This document shows positions 38,211-51,291 of a stretch of DNA of 64,000 nt, one piece after another (within the stretch, counting starts at the first letter, position 1; each line of letters opens with the position of its first letter). Both the position numbers and the translations under genes were made by a program. This DNA comes from Lethocerus indicus. Lineage: Eukaryota; Arthropoda; Insecta; Hemiptera; Belostomatidae. A model generated the notes under the pieces. The model did no database searches and was not told the DNA's origin. It saw nothing but the letters and a program-made list of their open reading frames with translations. The DNA is taken from assembly GCA_019843655.1 (NCBI GenBank), contig JACDQD010000010.1, positions 2,959,637 to 3,023,636 on the forward strand. Direction: 5' to 3'.

Positions 38211-38260
38211 TTATTAATACAATAAGATAATATACAATAAATTATTAATATAATAAGATA
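38211..38260 (+). repeat. Two-copy AT-rich tandem duplication
   Basis: TTATTAATACAATAAGATA (38211-38229) is repeated as TTATTAATATAATAAGATA (38242-38260), 18 of 19 identical with a period of 31. It lies directly beside the ratchet-like motif. Confidence 0.8.
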
Positions 38261-41200
38261 TTGTAATACACCAAGGTTTACCATTCCGCATTCTAATATA
38301 TAGAAAATAGTAAAGGCCTAACCGCAAATCATGGAAGAAGATTGAAAAATCTTATAGCGTAGTAATGACCCTTTCACCGAGTTTACGAAACAAGTTTAAT
38401 ACATCATGTATTGGAGACTGCAAAGAAGCTACCCTTGTTTCAACGGAAAACCATTTTTGGACCCCCCTTGTTACATTCGTGATGTGTTATTGACAGTAAA
38501 AAGGCGTCGCGACACTGTAAATGCAGTGTAACTCAGAGCTACTGGGTTCCCCTTCGATGAAGTAGGTTTCACGTTTTAGGTAAAAATCAGGGCAAACTCC
38601 ACGAATGTCATGTGGACGATTTCAAGAAGCCAATGAAAAGTCCGAAAATAAGTCGTTGTTTCAAGAGAAATGTTGATTACTAAAAATAATAGTCACATAG
38701 GGCTTGGCATGTCCATCTGGCCACCCCATCCACTACAGTCAAATCGATACTGTAATGTATTAGCATAATATTTTAGTTTTTCCACTTTCAAAATGACAGA
38801 AAATAACAAAGTAAATTTGTGTATAATCTTTTTTTTAACCTGTACATTCTATAAAAAGTTTTATGCAATGTTAATAAAATATACATTTTTCTTCATTTCC
38901 ACAAATAAATGAGGTTTAAATTACTTAAATATTCTACGTTTATTGGCTCGTCAACTATCGTTATTTTATGTGTGGCCCAAAATAAGTCGTCTATGGGAAC
39001 TAAATGGTTGGACCACCCCTGCCTTAAAACTACATTAGGACTATACCTGTTTTCAGGGAAGCTCACAGTAGTAAGTCAACCCGTTTAGCCTGTTAATTAG
39101 GACATTGTGAGAATCAATTTGTAGGCTGTTCTTCGAGCGGCCGTGGGGAAGGAATAGATCAAAAGCTGTCATCCGGAGGAGGGGAGGGGGGAGTGAAAAA
39201 AATAGTGCTTTAATGAGCGCCCTTGCCCCAGCCGCCTACACACATATCCCGCCGGCACCCTTTGAACGCTCTAAGCGTTAGTCAAACGAGCGTTTCCGGA
39301 GGGCACCAACACGAAGTCCGGGCTTCGGAATTCTTTGTCCCGAGATGCTGGGGGGAGGGTGGAATATACGACTTCCGGCTAAACATCACGGCCGTAGGGG
39401 GAAACGCCTCGGGGTGTCCAACTGAGGGGCAAAAAATTCGGAATTAATCCTGGCTCGTTGTGATGCCTTCAAGCCGAGAAATTAATCCGGTGATATGTTC
39501 CAGGCCCCCGGGACTATGAACGCGCCCAATTAGAAACCGTCCCCGTTTAATACCACCGCTTCTGCTAATGGAAGTCGGGAGAAGGGGGGTGGAATAATTT
39601 GACCAGCGGAAAGAACTGAACTACGACGAGATATGAATTAACCGAGGGTAGAACAGTAGGCGGGGTAACAAACGGGCGACGATACACCACAGCTTCTTAA
39701 GCGCAAATTATAGACCAAGCTAGAGACATTCCACAATCGTATCATTGTGCAATAATAATAAAAAAATTATAAATCATATAGTTAGAGGAAACCATCTCCT
39801 CCACCCTATGGTCATGTTAACCGCCTCTCTTTATGAGAAGTCCCCCACATCACCTCCATTCAATACAGTAGCTTATTCGGGTCTCCGGTAATGCATTTTA
39901 CGGCCGTCGATTTGGGGAGTGGAGTTTTAGGGGGCTTTCCGAATTACCCCGCAGGGTTGGGGGGGGGCGTATTAAAGGAGCCCAACAACGTGGGGTTCTG
40001 GCCCCACGCGAGGAAGGAATACGACGCCGCGACTTGTTCCTCTGGCCGACCTCTGTTGGGGCCATTAGGGCCGAGCAAGATTTGGGAATTCTCCCAATTC
40101 CTCTCCAGTAGGAAATAGCCGATTTCAGCGTAACACCTTGCGAACGTTCCAAATCGTCCCCGTCCCATAAATGACTCAAATAGGCAAAACGAGCACAGTT
40201 ACAGTCCAGACAGGATGCTCAGTCGGCAAACCTGTCTAGAATGGAACCAGGGCTACTACTATACCATACATCCTACTTTTGCCCACGTAAAAAACCTCTT
40301 GAATCTCGTTAAGGAAGAAATTTGAATTGGGGCAGGCCTCAACTAACGATCAGCTATACAATGTTATCAAAAAACTATAACTAAGCATACTTAATCAAAT
40401 AATACCAACGGGTCTGCTCATTGGGCTGACTCAGTTTATGAATTTTACACTAAGAATGATGGATTAATGATCCAGTTTACTAATGGACAAGATAGTAACG
40501 AATTTGCGCAACGTTAAAACTCGAAAAAAAAATTGTAAAAAACACTTTTTCCAGACGGATATCTTTGGTGTCATCGAACGTATAAACTATGCAATATTAT
40601 TCTAAAAAAATACCAACGCCGGTACAGGTTAAATTATACTGAAATACAGCACGAAGAGGTAATTTCCCCGCTCTGGGCAGCGGGTGTAATTGTTCGTTTG
40701 TACTGTACAATTAACAATAATAGATAACAGAAATTCTGGTCGGGAATAATGTGAAAATTGGAGTCGAGTATTATAATTGGCAGACGCCAATTATTTCCCG
40801 TTTTCTAAATTGGCAGCAGGAACTCGGTGAAGCGTCAACAATTAAACATAATAACAATTCCAACCGTGAATACAACGGATGGATAGGACAAAAAATTCTA
40901 CATTGGTTTGTTCGTGTGTTTAGCTCGCACTTTGAAATTGCGTGCAGTGGACCCCAGAAAAGTTTCCATTTATGCTATTTGCTGTCTGTCCACACAGACA
41001 GACGTTGTGAAAAAACTTTCTAGCTATTTCAGTTCCAATACAATGGTGTTCGGAAATACATTCGTTGCACCGCTGACCCCAAGTCATATAGAAAAACCCA
41101 TAACATCAAGAAACAAGGCTGTTATCGGGTAATTTATTTCGGCAAATCTCCTTTGAATTTGAAGTTCAGAAATAACTGTAATTTATTTCTTAAGATTGTA

Positions 41201-41864
41201 ATCCTATTCATAATCATATTACTTGGTGTATATATTATTATTCTCATTGTCAATCTTGAGTTCCTCGTTTGATTGTAGTTTTATTTCATAAATCTTACCG
41301 GTTCCATTTTCGATAACTAACAAGCATATGATTCATACTACTGATAGGTATTACGAATGACCAATTCCATAAAGATGTCCGAACTAGGAGATTGCAATTA
41401 GGCATATTAAAGTTGGGTCGAATATTAACACTGAAGGATGACTATTTCAAACTACGGGCGTAGAAAAAAATACACCTTTAAACATTTCCGCAGTAGAAAT
41501 GGTTTTCAAGAAGTACCTTTATATTTTAGATCTCCGATAACAAAAGGTCGCACCAGGGAGAAATCCAAGCGAACCGAGACCAAAACAAAACCAACTCTCC
41601 CTTCCAGACTGTTATTGTGAAAGGCCGGTTCGAACGCTCTCATCCGGGGGAATCGGCGGCCATTCAAAATTCTCCCCCAACCGAGGGAGGTCTGAAATCA
41701 AAATCGGATCGCGGGGACGACCCCAGTCGCCGAAAGCGCAAATCCGGATCACGGGATTCCCGGGAGGGGGCCGCGGGACACAGAATTCCGGGACCCTCGC
41801 GGGACATCATTGTGACGCCGCCTCGGCCTAATCCCCCAGAGAGGTCCCTGAAAAACGAACCTAA

Positions 41865-41875
41865 CCCCCCCCCCC
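41865..41875. repeat. C11 homopolymer
   Basis: Eleven consecutive C bases in a CpG-rich block. Confidence 0.95.
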
Positions 41876-42100
41876 GCGAGACGCTAACGGACTGTATTAA
41901 ACATCAAAAATCTTTGTGCCGGATTAAAAAAAAGGGTCGTCGCACAACGCCCTTATCCAGCTAACAGGAATTCTGCAATAGGAGGGTTAATCCGAGCTCG
42001 AAAAGAACAGAAGTTCTCAAGTACAGGAAAAGGAAAAAATTATAAAATAGAGTACTTCTCGATTATGTACGTTTTATACTGCAGATTGGGCTGGGGAAGA

Positions 42101-45100
42101 AAAAGTTTCACAGTGAACCTAATGAAGACTATATATTGCAGACTGTGCTCGCCACTAGTCCAAAAATGAATACATATGTTAGTATAGTTTTCGAAACAAG
42201 ATCACAGTTAACATTAATGACAAAAATCATAATGACTGTGTGTAATAACAGTGCGTAGAGGTATTGATTGTATCGGCAAACCAGCGCGACAACTGATATC
42301 ACACAGCCACCAACCAATCTAGTCTCACAACGATAGTCAAGAAGGCAATAATCACTATAATTTATATTAATTGAAATAATTTATTCATAGATCTCGGCAC
42401 TGTCACAGTTTCTCAGCGGCGCGTACATTTTATAAACCCGAGATACAAACGTGAGATAAAATGGGTGAAAATTTAATCTAAATGTAAATTTATTACACAC
42501 AGCGGCCTACTTGGTGCCGGGGTTAGGACAAGTACGGCTTCGTCCTACTTTCAATATCACACCGCTTTGGAGCTTGTCCGCGCTTCAATGAAGCAATAAA
42601 ACATCGATTCTGAACACTGTCTCATCTGGAACTCCCGTACGACGTTAACGCAGTTACAGCGAAACAATTTCAAACATCGGTTAATTAACTATCTTAAATT
42701 GTATAGCGCGGGGATTCCTGTGTACTCTTGTTCCGACTTAACAGGTGCACTAACGAGTGCCATGAAACGCTCTTGTGTTTACTCCAATTAGCGTTTCATT
42801 TGCAGGTTGACCTTTTAAATGTGAATGTACGAGCGTTTCGGCAGGCAGTATGCTGAATAAGCCCAGTGCATTCCCTTCGGTTCAGCGCATATTGCGTCCA
42901 TAATTACTATCGAGTGCGTCGTCTAATTATTAACCTTTAATACAAACGTAGTCGTAATATTTCCTTTAGAACACGTAAGGCAGAAGTCTCTTACATTATT
43001 TAAGGTAGTAATAGGGAAATTTCCGAAAAATCTGAATGTCACTGTCTTAGTTTTCTGTCCTCTCGAAACCAGTTATTAACAGACTGCTACCAACAAGAGA
43101 ATTGAGCCAGCACTTCCTATTTTGTACGTGTTTTGTGTGTTCATTCAGAATTGGTGTAAAACTGTCTGGTTTACATTGGCGGGTCCGAAATAGTTATTCT
43201 CAGTAACTATTTATTTTGGGTTAAGCCTCGACGGCGGTGAAAGTAGTCACCTTGGATTAACGGAAAAATTCCACCAAGATTTCCAAATCTCCGCTGTACA
43301 CTGCGATCAGTAAAACTGTACATAATACTTTATCAGTGCCAGATCTTGGAAAATATTTTCAACAATCCTTTCCGTACAATGGGGCAAATGTTACAACACA
43401 AAACGGCTTACACAGCCTTCAGCGATCCGTCCTAAAAATTTAACCTCATAAATTCGACCGTCCTTATTCCACGGCGTTCCGAATCGTGGAACCGTGCCTT
43501 GCACGGTCGATACAGGTTTACGCAACGGTCTTGTGCTTCATGGACATCCTCCACGCTCAAAATGGTGCAATAATATACAAAGTATGGATTCTTCAGGGGC
43601 ACTTTCTTGCAGTTTTTATATCAGTGGTCTCGGCTCAAATTAGCAGGAAGAGTACCATAACGACCATAACGATATTAAAGTGCCATATAAACTCAGGCTA
43701 ATGATATTCAATGCTCGTTAATAAGCTCGAGATATTCTCCGACACTGCCTTCATGAAACTACTGGCACAAACATATTACGGCCCCAGTAGATATTAATCC
43801 CTCGAAAGTACTAAGGTACACACCTCGTGGCTACCGTCCCTGAAATAGGTCTTCAGACGCTGAGAAGACAGGATTGATGAAGGTATATTTCACGGCATAC
43901 TTCCGTTTTAAATTTTACAAGACACTTTATTGGGAGATTGCTACTAGCGACGGAAACTAATTATAAATACTTTAAATCAACCGCTGACGGCCCTAGATCA
44001 TATTTCGTTGACCACCAAGACGAAAGGGATTTAAAATTCAATTCCAGAAACTCTTCAGAAGGGCACCGGAGATTAAGGTGAGGAAAGAAAGGGGATAATA
44101 AAACGGGCCAAGTATATAAAAACTTTGTCCAAGAGATGGATAGACGTAAGCGGGTAGAATGGGGGTTGGCGAAGAGGGAATAACTGTGGAGAGGGCGATA
44201 TCCATAATTCACCCCGTGTGCGCCGCCAACCGCGGAACAGCCGAGGGAACCGGTATATTTATGGGGGGCAGATTTTCTTCTCCAATTTGCCAGGTATAAA
44301 CAGGTCGCTCGGGCCATGCATACAAATTGGCCCGGAAGAGAGGACCCACCCTTTTAAGCGGCCGTCCGAGAGAAAACTACTCGGCCGGAGGGAACAAATT
44401 CGGAAATTTCCGAATCAAATATCGCCTAACCTGAGTGCCTATGTGCAACCTGAGAACATCTCTACCACAGATATTAATATGAAGTCTGGAACAAACTGAA
44501 CAATAGGGAGGGTTTCAAACAAACTGTATTCTCCGGTATCTCCTCCTACGATTATTCCTTCTAGGTTCATTTAAATCGTTTATACTTAAATCGTTCAGTT
44601 AAACATTTTTTTCTAATATCAAATAAATGGCCGGACAGGTTTTTAGGGAATTCCTTCGCAATAATCGTTTTCTAATACTATACGAACACGATAACGTAAT
44701 TACCGTAGTCTTCTTCTTCCAGTTCATGATATGTCCTGTCACAGTTGTCGACTGACTATATCGAAATGCCATATTTCTTTTGATCCTCTCCTCTTTCTGG
44801 TTTGGTTTTGAACTAGACCCGTTCCGGCTGTTCGCTATCGTCAGTAACTATATCGTCATTTCACGGACAACGTTAGTTGTATATATACAGATTGCCTGTG
44901 GGGCATACAGTACTTTTACTACCAAACCAGCGAACGGAAACAGAAGATCGGAAATACGACATTACAAAATAATCCACCACCTTTATTGCATGTGTTAATA
45001 CCAGTCTTTGTGACAACAACAATGCAGTTGCTTTACTGTTAAACAGAAAACAAGAATTCGAATATAAAGCTTGACAAAGAAAACCAGCACCGCAGTAAGA

Positions 45101-46215
45101 GTGCAAACGGAATGCCCTACCGGCTACAAGTTTAAGTTCTACTTATCTACGAAGTAATCGCGAGAATGAAGGTATTCCAAACACTCTCCGACAACCTAAC
45201 ACTGTATATTAAATTAGGAATTATAATACCAGTTTATTTCCCTACCGGCGGGTCGAAAGATATGGTCGACAGTTTAACGGAAATATTCACGAACAGATGT
45301 TATTCAAAATAACGATTCAACCGAGAACTACAACACGGGATTTATACCTCGAATCAAAATGGATTATTAACGAGTCTGCCCAGGGTGCCGGCACTTCTAC
45401 GGAAGTGAATACCTGGAAGTCAAATAAGTTGGCCAATGTTGAAACATGCCTCCTGGATATTACAAATTGCCCGGGCATTCTACTTTCTATTTGCCGGCCG
45501 AGCCAATGTAAATTCAGACTAATTTTCCACTTCTCTAGTTTACGGAAAACGTTCACTTTTGAACCGGGGCCCCCTCCGCTGTTATATCCGGACACACATG
45601 CACTTTCTACACGCGGCGAACGGTAAACACCAGGAATTGCTTGCGCTCCCTATTATAAAAGACTTTACCTTTACTTTCTAAGGGGAGTCTGTGATATATT
45701 CACCGTGTATCAAATTAAGATACATTAAATAAAATCGCCACGTTGAAGCTGCTCATTGCGCTTTGTTTCTAATCAAACATTAAACTAAAATAAATATTTT
45801 GTAACTTGGGTACTGGGTCAATTAACGACGCTTTGAAAATTTGAAAGCCTGGATTTCTGAAAAATGTTTTTTAATAGGTATTTAATGTCAGCTTCTAGGC
45901 AATACATGAATTACTATCGGCCCTGAATATAACTAAGTAATAGTAGTACACAGCAACATAGTTAGCCCGTAGTAGGGAATGTAAACGATATTAGTTTTAA
46001 ATACAAAATGTTTGTAAATAGCGATATACAACTGTTTTCTAATTCGAACAAAAGAAAAATGTTGTCGTCACACGATTATATGGAAATTTAAAAAATATGG
46101 AATGCCTTTTCGAACAAGTGTTTAACCAAGCGATTATATACATAAAATGTTCTTCGCCGAATAATTTTCCCGACATATTTATCCGCGGCTCGAAAAGCCC
46201 ACTGCTATAAACATC
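42101..46215. other. Non-coding stretch, no gene seen
   Basis: An inverted repeat lies at 42762-42799 and one copy of the TTCGCTATCGTCAGTA module at 44831-44846. ATG frames of 118 codons (43961-44317, minus) and 109 codons (45297-45626, plus, opposite a 92-codon minus frame) have no recognisable domain. I call no gene. Confidence 0.5.
42762..42799. repeat. 10-bp inverted repeat around an 18-nt loop
   Basis: ATGAAACGCT (42762-42771) and AGCGTTTCAT (42790-42799) are exact reverse complements. The related word CGAGCGTTTC follows at about 42830 and also occurs near 39285 and 59386. Confidence 0.7.
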
Positions 46216-46716
46216 TTGGTGCCTCCCCTAAATCCTGCAAGAACAAACCCCTTAAATTATAACGCGTCGGGCCTTGCGGCGTACAAGCCGAGTATTGTTA
46301 TCAAAAGGGCGCACCGAATAATCGCCACGCCGAACACGGGGAAAGAGGAGGAGGAAAGTAAGAATTTTCTTCTGAGCTTTCCTTTTGTTGTGCAAATCCG
46401 TTACTGTATCCGGTTGCGCCGGTTGATTCCAAATTGCTTTGGGCGGAAGAGAAGCTTTAAAAAAAAAATAAAAAGTGCCGAAATCAGATGTCTCTCCCCG
46501 CAAAGCAGGTTGCCACTTCCTGAGGCCTGTTTCCTGGACCGTTCGCACCATCTTCTGTTCAAATACTGTTTTCCCATGACCTCAGCTGTACTTAACCTAT
46601 TAATTACATTAGTATGTAATTGTCGAAACAATTCGGCGTTTTCTGATGTCAAGAAGGCTGGGTCCTTCTTTCCCGAACGATGCAACATTTCTTCACGGAC
46701 AGACAAATATCATTAG
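46216..46716 (+). other. Unrecognised 166-codon frame starting at TTG
   Basis: The frame opens with TTG and its first internal methionine is near residue 122, so in a eukaryote it could only be an exon-like block. Two minus-strand frames (46252-46551 and 46401-46706) overlap it, showing a generally stop-poor segment. No domain, signal or repeat is recognisable. Probably chance. Confidence 0.08.
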
Positions 46717-48589
46717 AGTTTTAATTCATTATTTGTAATTTAATTGCAGAACCGAAACCGGACATGGTACAAAATTCTGTATTCATGTCTTGGAGATATA
46801 TCAGACCGAATAAATGTTGCAAGAGCATCATAGCGATGTATTAAATAAATACGGAAAATCCCACGGGCCCTGATATTTACGTACGTGTTAATAACGCCGG
46901 CAGGACTATGGAGATCTGGGTTTAAAGATTAAGTGGAAGGAAGGCCAGAAAACAGGAAGGCCGTACTACGATCCTGTGGGGCAGAAGCTTACGCCGCATC
47001 AATATTAATGCGGGGGCGGCCCACCTACCACCGACTTTTATCCCTCCAACCCCCCCCCTTCCCACCTCCTTTCATGGTCCTCTCTTTTATCCTTCCGAAT
47101 ATTCTCATTCGTGGAGGCCGTAGTGACCCAGAGCCCACCCAGGTGATGCCGCCTTCCCCTTGAACACACGGCGGGAGAGGGTATCGTGTCCCGCATAACT
47201 TCCGAGTCCGCATTACCGCTCGCCACCAACACCCTCAATGCGGATACAGGTTGGCCGTACCGGGACTCAGATGCCCTTCGGATACGGTCCAACACAGCGC
47301 GTATACCTTAAAAGTATTATAACACAGCACCATTAATCCGGGGTTCCATTCTCAATTACAAATGTCCTTATCTCAAATATATATTTTTGCCTATTATGCA
47401 ATCTTTGTTGAAACGAAAATCACGTTTGGCTTCAGAGATTTCATATATTGTAAAAATACTTAACAGACAGATAAACTATTCTCAAACTGACTTATATATA
47501 CATAAATGGTACTGAGTGCTTAAGCAATCACAAATGACAAGTAACTTGATTACTATTTCTTATAGTATAGTTATATAAATGTGGGTAGGAGAGAGTGTTT
47601 TTGGAGTTGGCATATATACATTTATCTCTACGTCGCTTATCATAATTGTATCACCGAAAACAGCCCTTCGCCACGAATCAACCAACCGAACGACGAGTAA
47701 ATCAATCGAAAATTAAAGCTTAAATGCACAAGCGATTCGAAACCGTGCAGCGATTTAAATCCCAATGAAACTATATAAGAGACAAATAGACTCGGTCGCG
47801 TAACAGAAAATTAATTAAAGCGGAAAATAAACTGTCGGCGATAAATTGAACGGCGAGGCCGGGTTTTGTCGAGCTCAAATCAAAAGCGGAAAACCGTGAA
47901 ATAATTAAACGGATTCTCTTACGGAGCGTTTTCTCCGATGCCTCGTCCGTTTCTGTGCACTGAATAGGCCCTCAAATTCAATTTTATCTCCGACGGCGAC
48001 CACATTTTGACTCCCCAACGGGTTTATATCGAGGCCGAAATTAAACGAAGGTTTTCATTCGAATTTGAAATTGACTGAAAACCAATCCAGGAACAAGATC
48101 CCGAACGATGAGGGGCGAGGGGGGCTAAGCCCGATCCGATTACGAGGGACGTCCCATTCAACTATTCAAATGCCCTCTTATCCCGGTACCTGCTCTTATT
48201 TTACATTGGATATGCCAAGCTTTTTCAAATTAGTAAAGAAACAATGATTAGATTCGTAGCGTTTCCACAATTTTTTTCCTTATATTCGGGATGACCTATC
48301 ACGCGCTTTACGATCAATTTAAAATTTGAATCCATCACTAGTGGGGCTCAAAAAATATTCTATATCGAACACTATAAGGAAATGTTTGTCATTAGGATAA
48401 GACATTAATTTAAGACGCATATAAATTAATTATTAGCAATTAGGACCCATGCAACAATAAGGTGTTCCCCGCCAACACTATTATGGAATAAAGTGGGATG
48501 ATAGCACGAATGATGAAATTCTTCTAACTGTAGAGAAAATACATAATTCAATTACTTTGTCCATTAGATTCTTCCAGGGAGGTGTTGGT
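46717..48589. other. Non-coding stretch, no gene seen
   Basis: AT-rich at 47.3-47.8 kb, with C-rich text at 47.04-47.16 kb. Short frames only. I see no structured feature. Confidence 0.55.
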
Positions 48590-49156
48590 TTAAATTACAC
48601 ACAGTAAAATATAAAAATAGGTTAATCGTCGGGAAGGAGCTTTTAAAACATTCAATTTGAAGGCGTTGTAAAATTGTAGGGGCGTGAAAAAAATGATACC
48701 ACCTCCACGCTTCTCTGGGTCGTCAACACGCGCCCAGTGAGCTTTCCTACCGTAAAAGCATAAAAGCCTACCTTCTTCCCACCCCACCCCAATTTCACAA
48801 GAGGCCGAGAATAGTCCGTAATAAAAAAAGGAAAGCTCGTAAAGCCCAAAACTTAACAGCCGAGGTGAAGTATGATACCTCAGCGGCAAAGGGTATCGCG
48901 AATGCGCCGACGGACGAGGTGAGAAAAAATAACACAGACAAAAAATAAAAGGAACGCTTGGAGAAAACACGAATCGGGAATAGGTTGCGACTTGCTGACC
49001 GAGGCGCTTCCTCGAAAATGGGTTATGCGGAAGAACCAACTCCGTATATATATTCAGGGTAGGTCTTGATCGGCTTATCTGCGAGGCTTCCCCGCCCTTG
49101 GATCGTAATTTCTTGTAATATGAGATTTGAATTTTCAACGAGGCATCGCAATTCAA
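48590..49156 (-). other. 188-codon open block with no methionine, unrecognised
   Basis: The block is open for 188 codons but begins at TTG, and no ATG occurs anywhere in the frame, so it cannot be a standalone eukaryotic gene. The predicted peptide is rich in Phe, Tyr, Ser and Leu, with a hydrophobic stretch around residues 66-78, and has no recognised domain. It could be an exon-like or decayed element fragment, but I see no flanking splice sites that convince me. Confidence 0.1.
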
Positions 49157-51100
49157 GATTTATACCCACGAATCTACATTTAAATAATTTATGGCGTAGT
49201 CCAAAAAATAAAGCATTTACAATAAGAATAGAGATATTCAAATGTGTAATATGTTCTATATTAAACTACCCAGGGTACTAATTTTCATGGCTAATGTTAC
49301 CACGCATGAATGTGAAAAATATTTCACATTTTCGAGAATTTAAGGTTGGTTCGTCCGGATCGAGAGGGCCACAACCGACACGAACGAAATCTACGAACAC
49401 GATCTACGCGAGATGAGGAGAAGTATAAACGGCCGCTTACGGGAGGGACAAAAGAGGGCGACTATCGTGATAGTTCCCTCACTCCCCCTCTGCCATCGGG
49501 AGGTGAAGGAACTCTGAGAATTCCCATTTCCTGTCCAGGGCTAAAGTAATGCCCCCTCTCCCGCCCCATCGGACATGTGTTCTAGCAATGGGCCCCCATT
49601 GACTACCCGGCGATTTTTCAACTCGAGATCTCTTCCCCCATTTCGGCAGGACGCTAAAAATACGCCCTTCGGATTGCCGGAGACCGTTTAGAGGCCAACG
49701 GGAGGAGGGGGGAAAATCCCATATTTATTCAATAGAGCCTTGCGGGGTCCCTCTTGAGTATCGCCGCGGTTGCACTAATGGTCGGGACGATCGCAATTAC
49801 GAATCGTTATCGAACGTTTCAACCACTTATCGCGGCCCACAATATATATTTCCGACAATATTCTTAATCTAAATAATGGAAAACTCTTTCTCAAGGTGGG
49901 GAGGTTTATTCTGAGCTTACAAGAAGGAAAAGCTCCATGAATGGAAAATTGTTTTATATTAATTATTTTAACTTAATTTGTCATGGCGTTCGAGTTACAG
50001 AGAGCATAATGACTTCGAAAAATTTTTTTTCATTCCTGCAGTATATGTTTTCCTCACTTAAAAAAAAAACTTTATTACTAAATGCAGTAGTTTCGGGATA
50101 AGGCCCTTTCTATTGTGGTAGTACGGATGGGGCAGATTTAAAATGGAGTTCTAAAACTACACAGTTATCTAGCGTGCTGCCATTATTATCCGCACCGTTT
50201 CAGCTCGCAGTTAAGACAATAATAAATACGGGGGCCGCATAAATAAATGGGATTGTAACGAGTCACGATTTTCTAAACCCCGAACTCCATTCGCCACGCT
50301 AAATTGTAACCTCCTGTTAATTGAATTATCAACCGAGTTCTCAAGTGAAGTGATTCTTATGGCAGCGTAACATGACTAGTCGTTTTGAGCTACGCGCCGG
50401 AGTTTTAACACTTCGCCTATTACAATATACGCGTTTAAATTACAGTTTACGTTGAACGCTTTATGGTTAATCCATATACGGGGATGGAGGGGAGGGATAT
50501 TAATGACTGCGTCAGGGTGTAAGCGACGCACAAGCCCAAATGGGGGCGATACATTAGGCGCTAGAAGACGTTCATTTTAATAACGAGCCAGTTCGGCTCA
50601 TTATAATTTCAGTTCGCATTAAACAGTCAACGATGACTCGAGCGTTCATACATCAGGAGGGCTTCGTATACTAAGCACCGTTATTTGCATTACTTTTTCA
50701 AGGAAATATCAACCGGGTTTGTATGGTACGATTTATGTTAGATATTTTCAGAGTAAAAATTACATCGTGTGAGCTATAAAGAACTGAAATATTAAATATT
50801 TTCCTGTCGATCCTTGGGAAAAAGAGTTCTTTATATTTATGCAAAATCAAAATCATAAAAACAACAATTATTTCCTAAATATGGAAAGCGCTTCCGTACT
50901 GATTGGACATAACTGTATAACAATAGAATAATTACACCTAACATCATCAACAAATTAGAACTGACTCTGACTCAAAAAAAAGCACGCTTTCTTGTCGTCA
51001 AAACTACAGATATCGTCAATGTTAATTTCTGGTGTACTAATTATTTTATTCATCTCGAGGTTCAATCCCTTTGTTTTATTGTCGGCTTAAGTTCAGATCG

Positions 51101-51133
51101 ACGCATAGAAGCTGGTTAACGCCTAGAGAAAAC
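51101..51133 (+). repeat. Local diverged repeat R3, copy a
   Basis: ACGCATAGAAGCTGG(T)TAACGCCT with a following GAGAAAAC aligns with 51254-51291 in the same orientation, 153 bases away. Confidence 0.55.
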
Positions 51134-51253
51134 TATATTCATTTATTTAAATAAGGTTTACAGAAAATTTGGTAACTCATTGGCTATATTCGTGCGTCCT
51201 AAACCTTTTGGATTACAATCAGTTCATCCAAAGCTAGCTACGTCTAAACCTTA

Positions 51254-51291
51254 ATGCATAGAAGGTGGTAAATGCCTACGTAAGAAAAAAC
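51254..51291 (+). repeat. Local diverged repeat R3, copy b
   Basis: ATGCATAGAAGGTGGTAAAT, then GCCTACGTAAGAAAAAAC, matches copy a with a few substitutions and a small insertion. The preceding CGTCTAAACCTT also resembles CGTCCTAAACCTT at about 51196, so this stretch looks built from short duplications. Confidence 0.55.

Larger units (their letters stand above)
38207..42100. other. Non-coding stretch, no gene seen
   Basis: Holds a tandem duplication of 19 bases (38211-38229 and 38242-38260), a repeated pair of words around 38645-39019, a G9 run (39959-39967) and a C11 run (41865-41875). The 115-codon plus frame at 41617-41964 begins at GTG and lies in a CpG-rich, stop-poor block. The overlapping frames near 39.9-40.2 kb are also GC-driven. 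Confidence 0.5.

Noticed and set aside
41617..41964. 115-codon plus frame
   Set aside because: It starts at GTG in a GC-rich, stop-poor segment and reads as low-information Arg/Pro/Ser-rich sequence.
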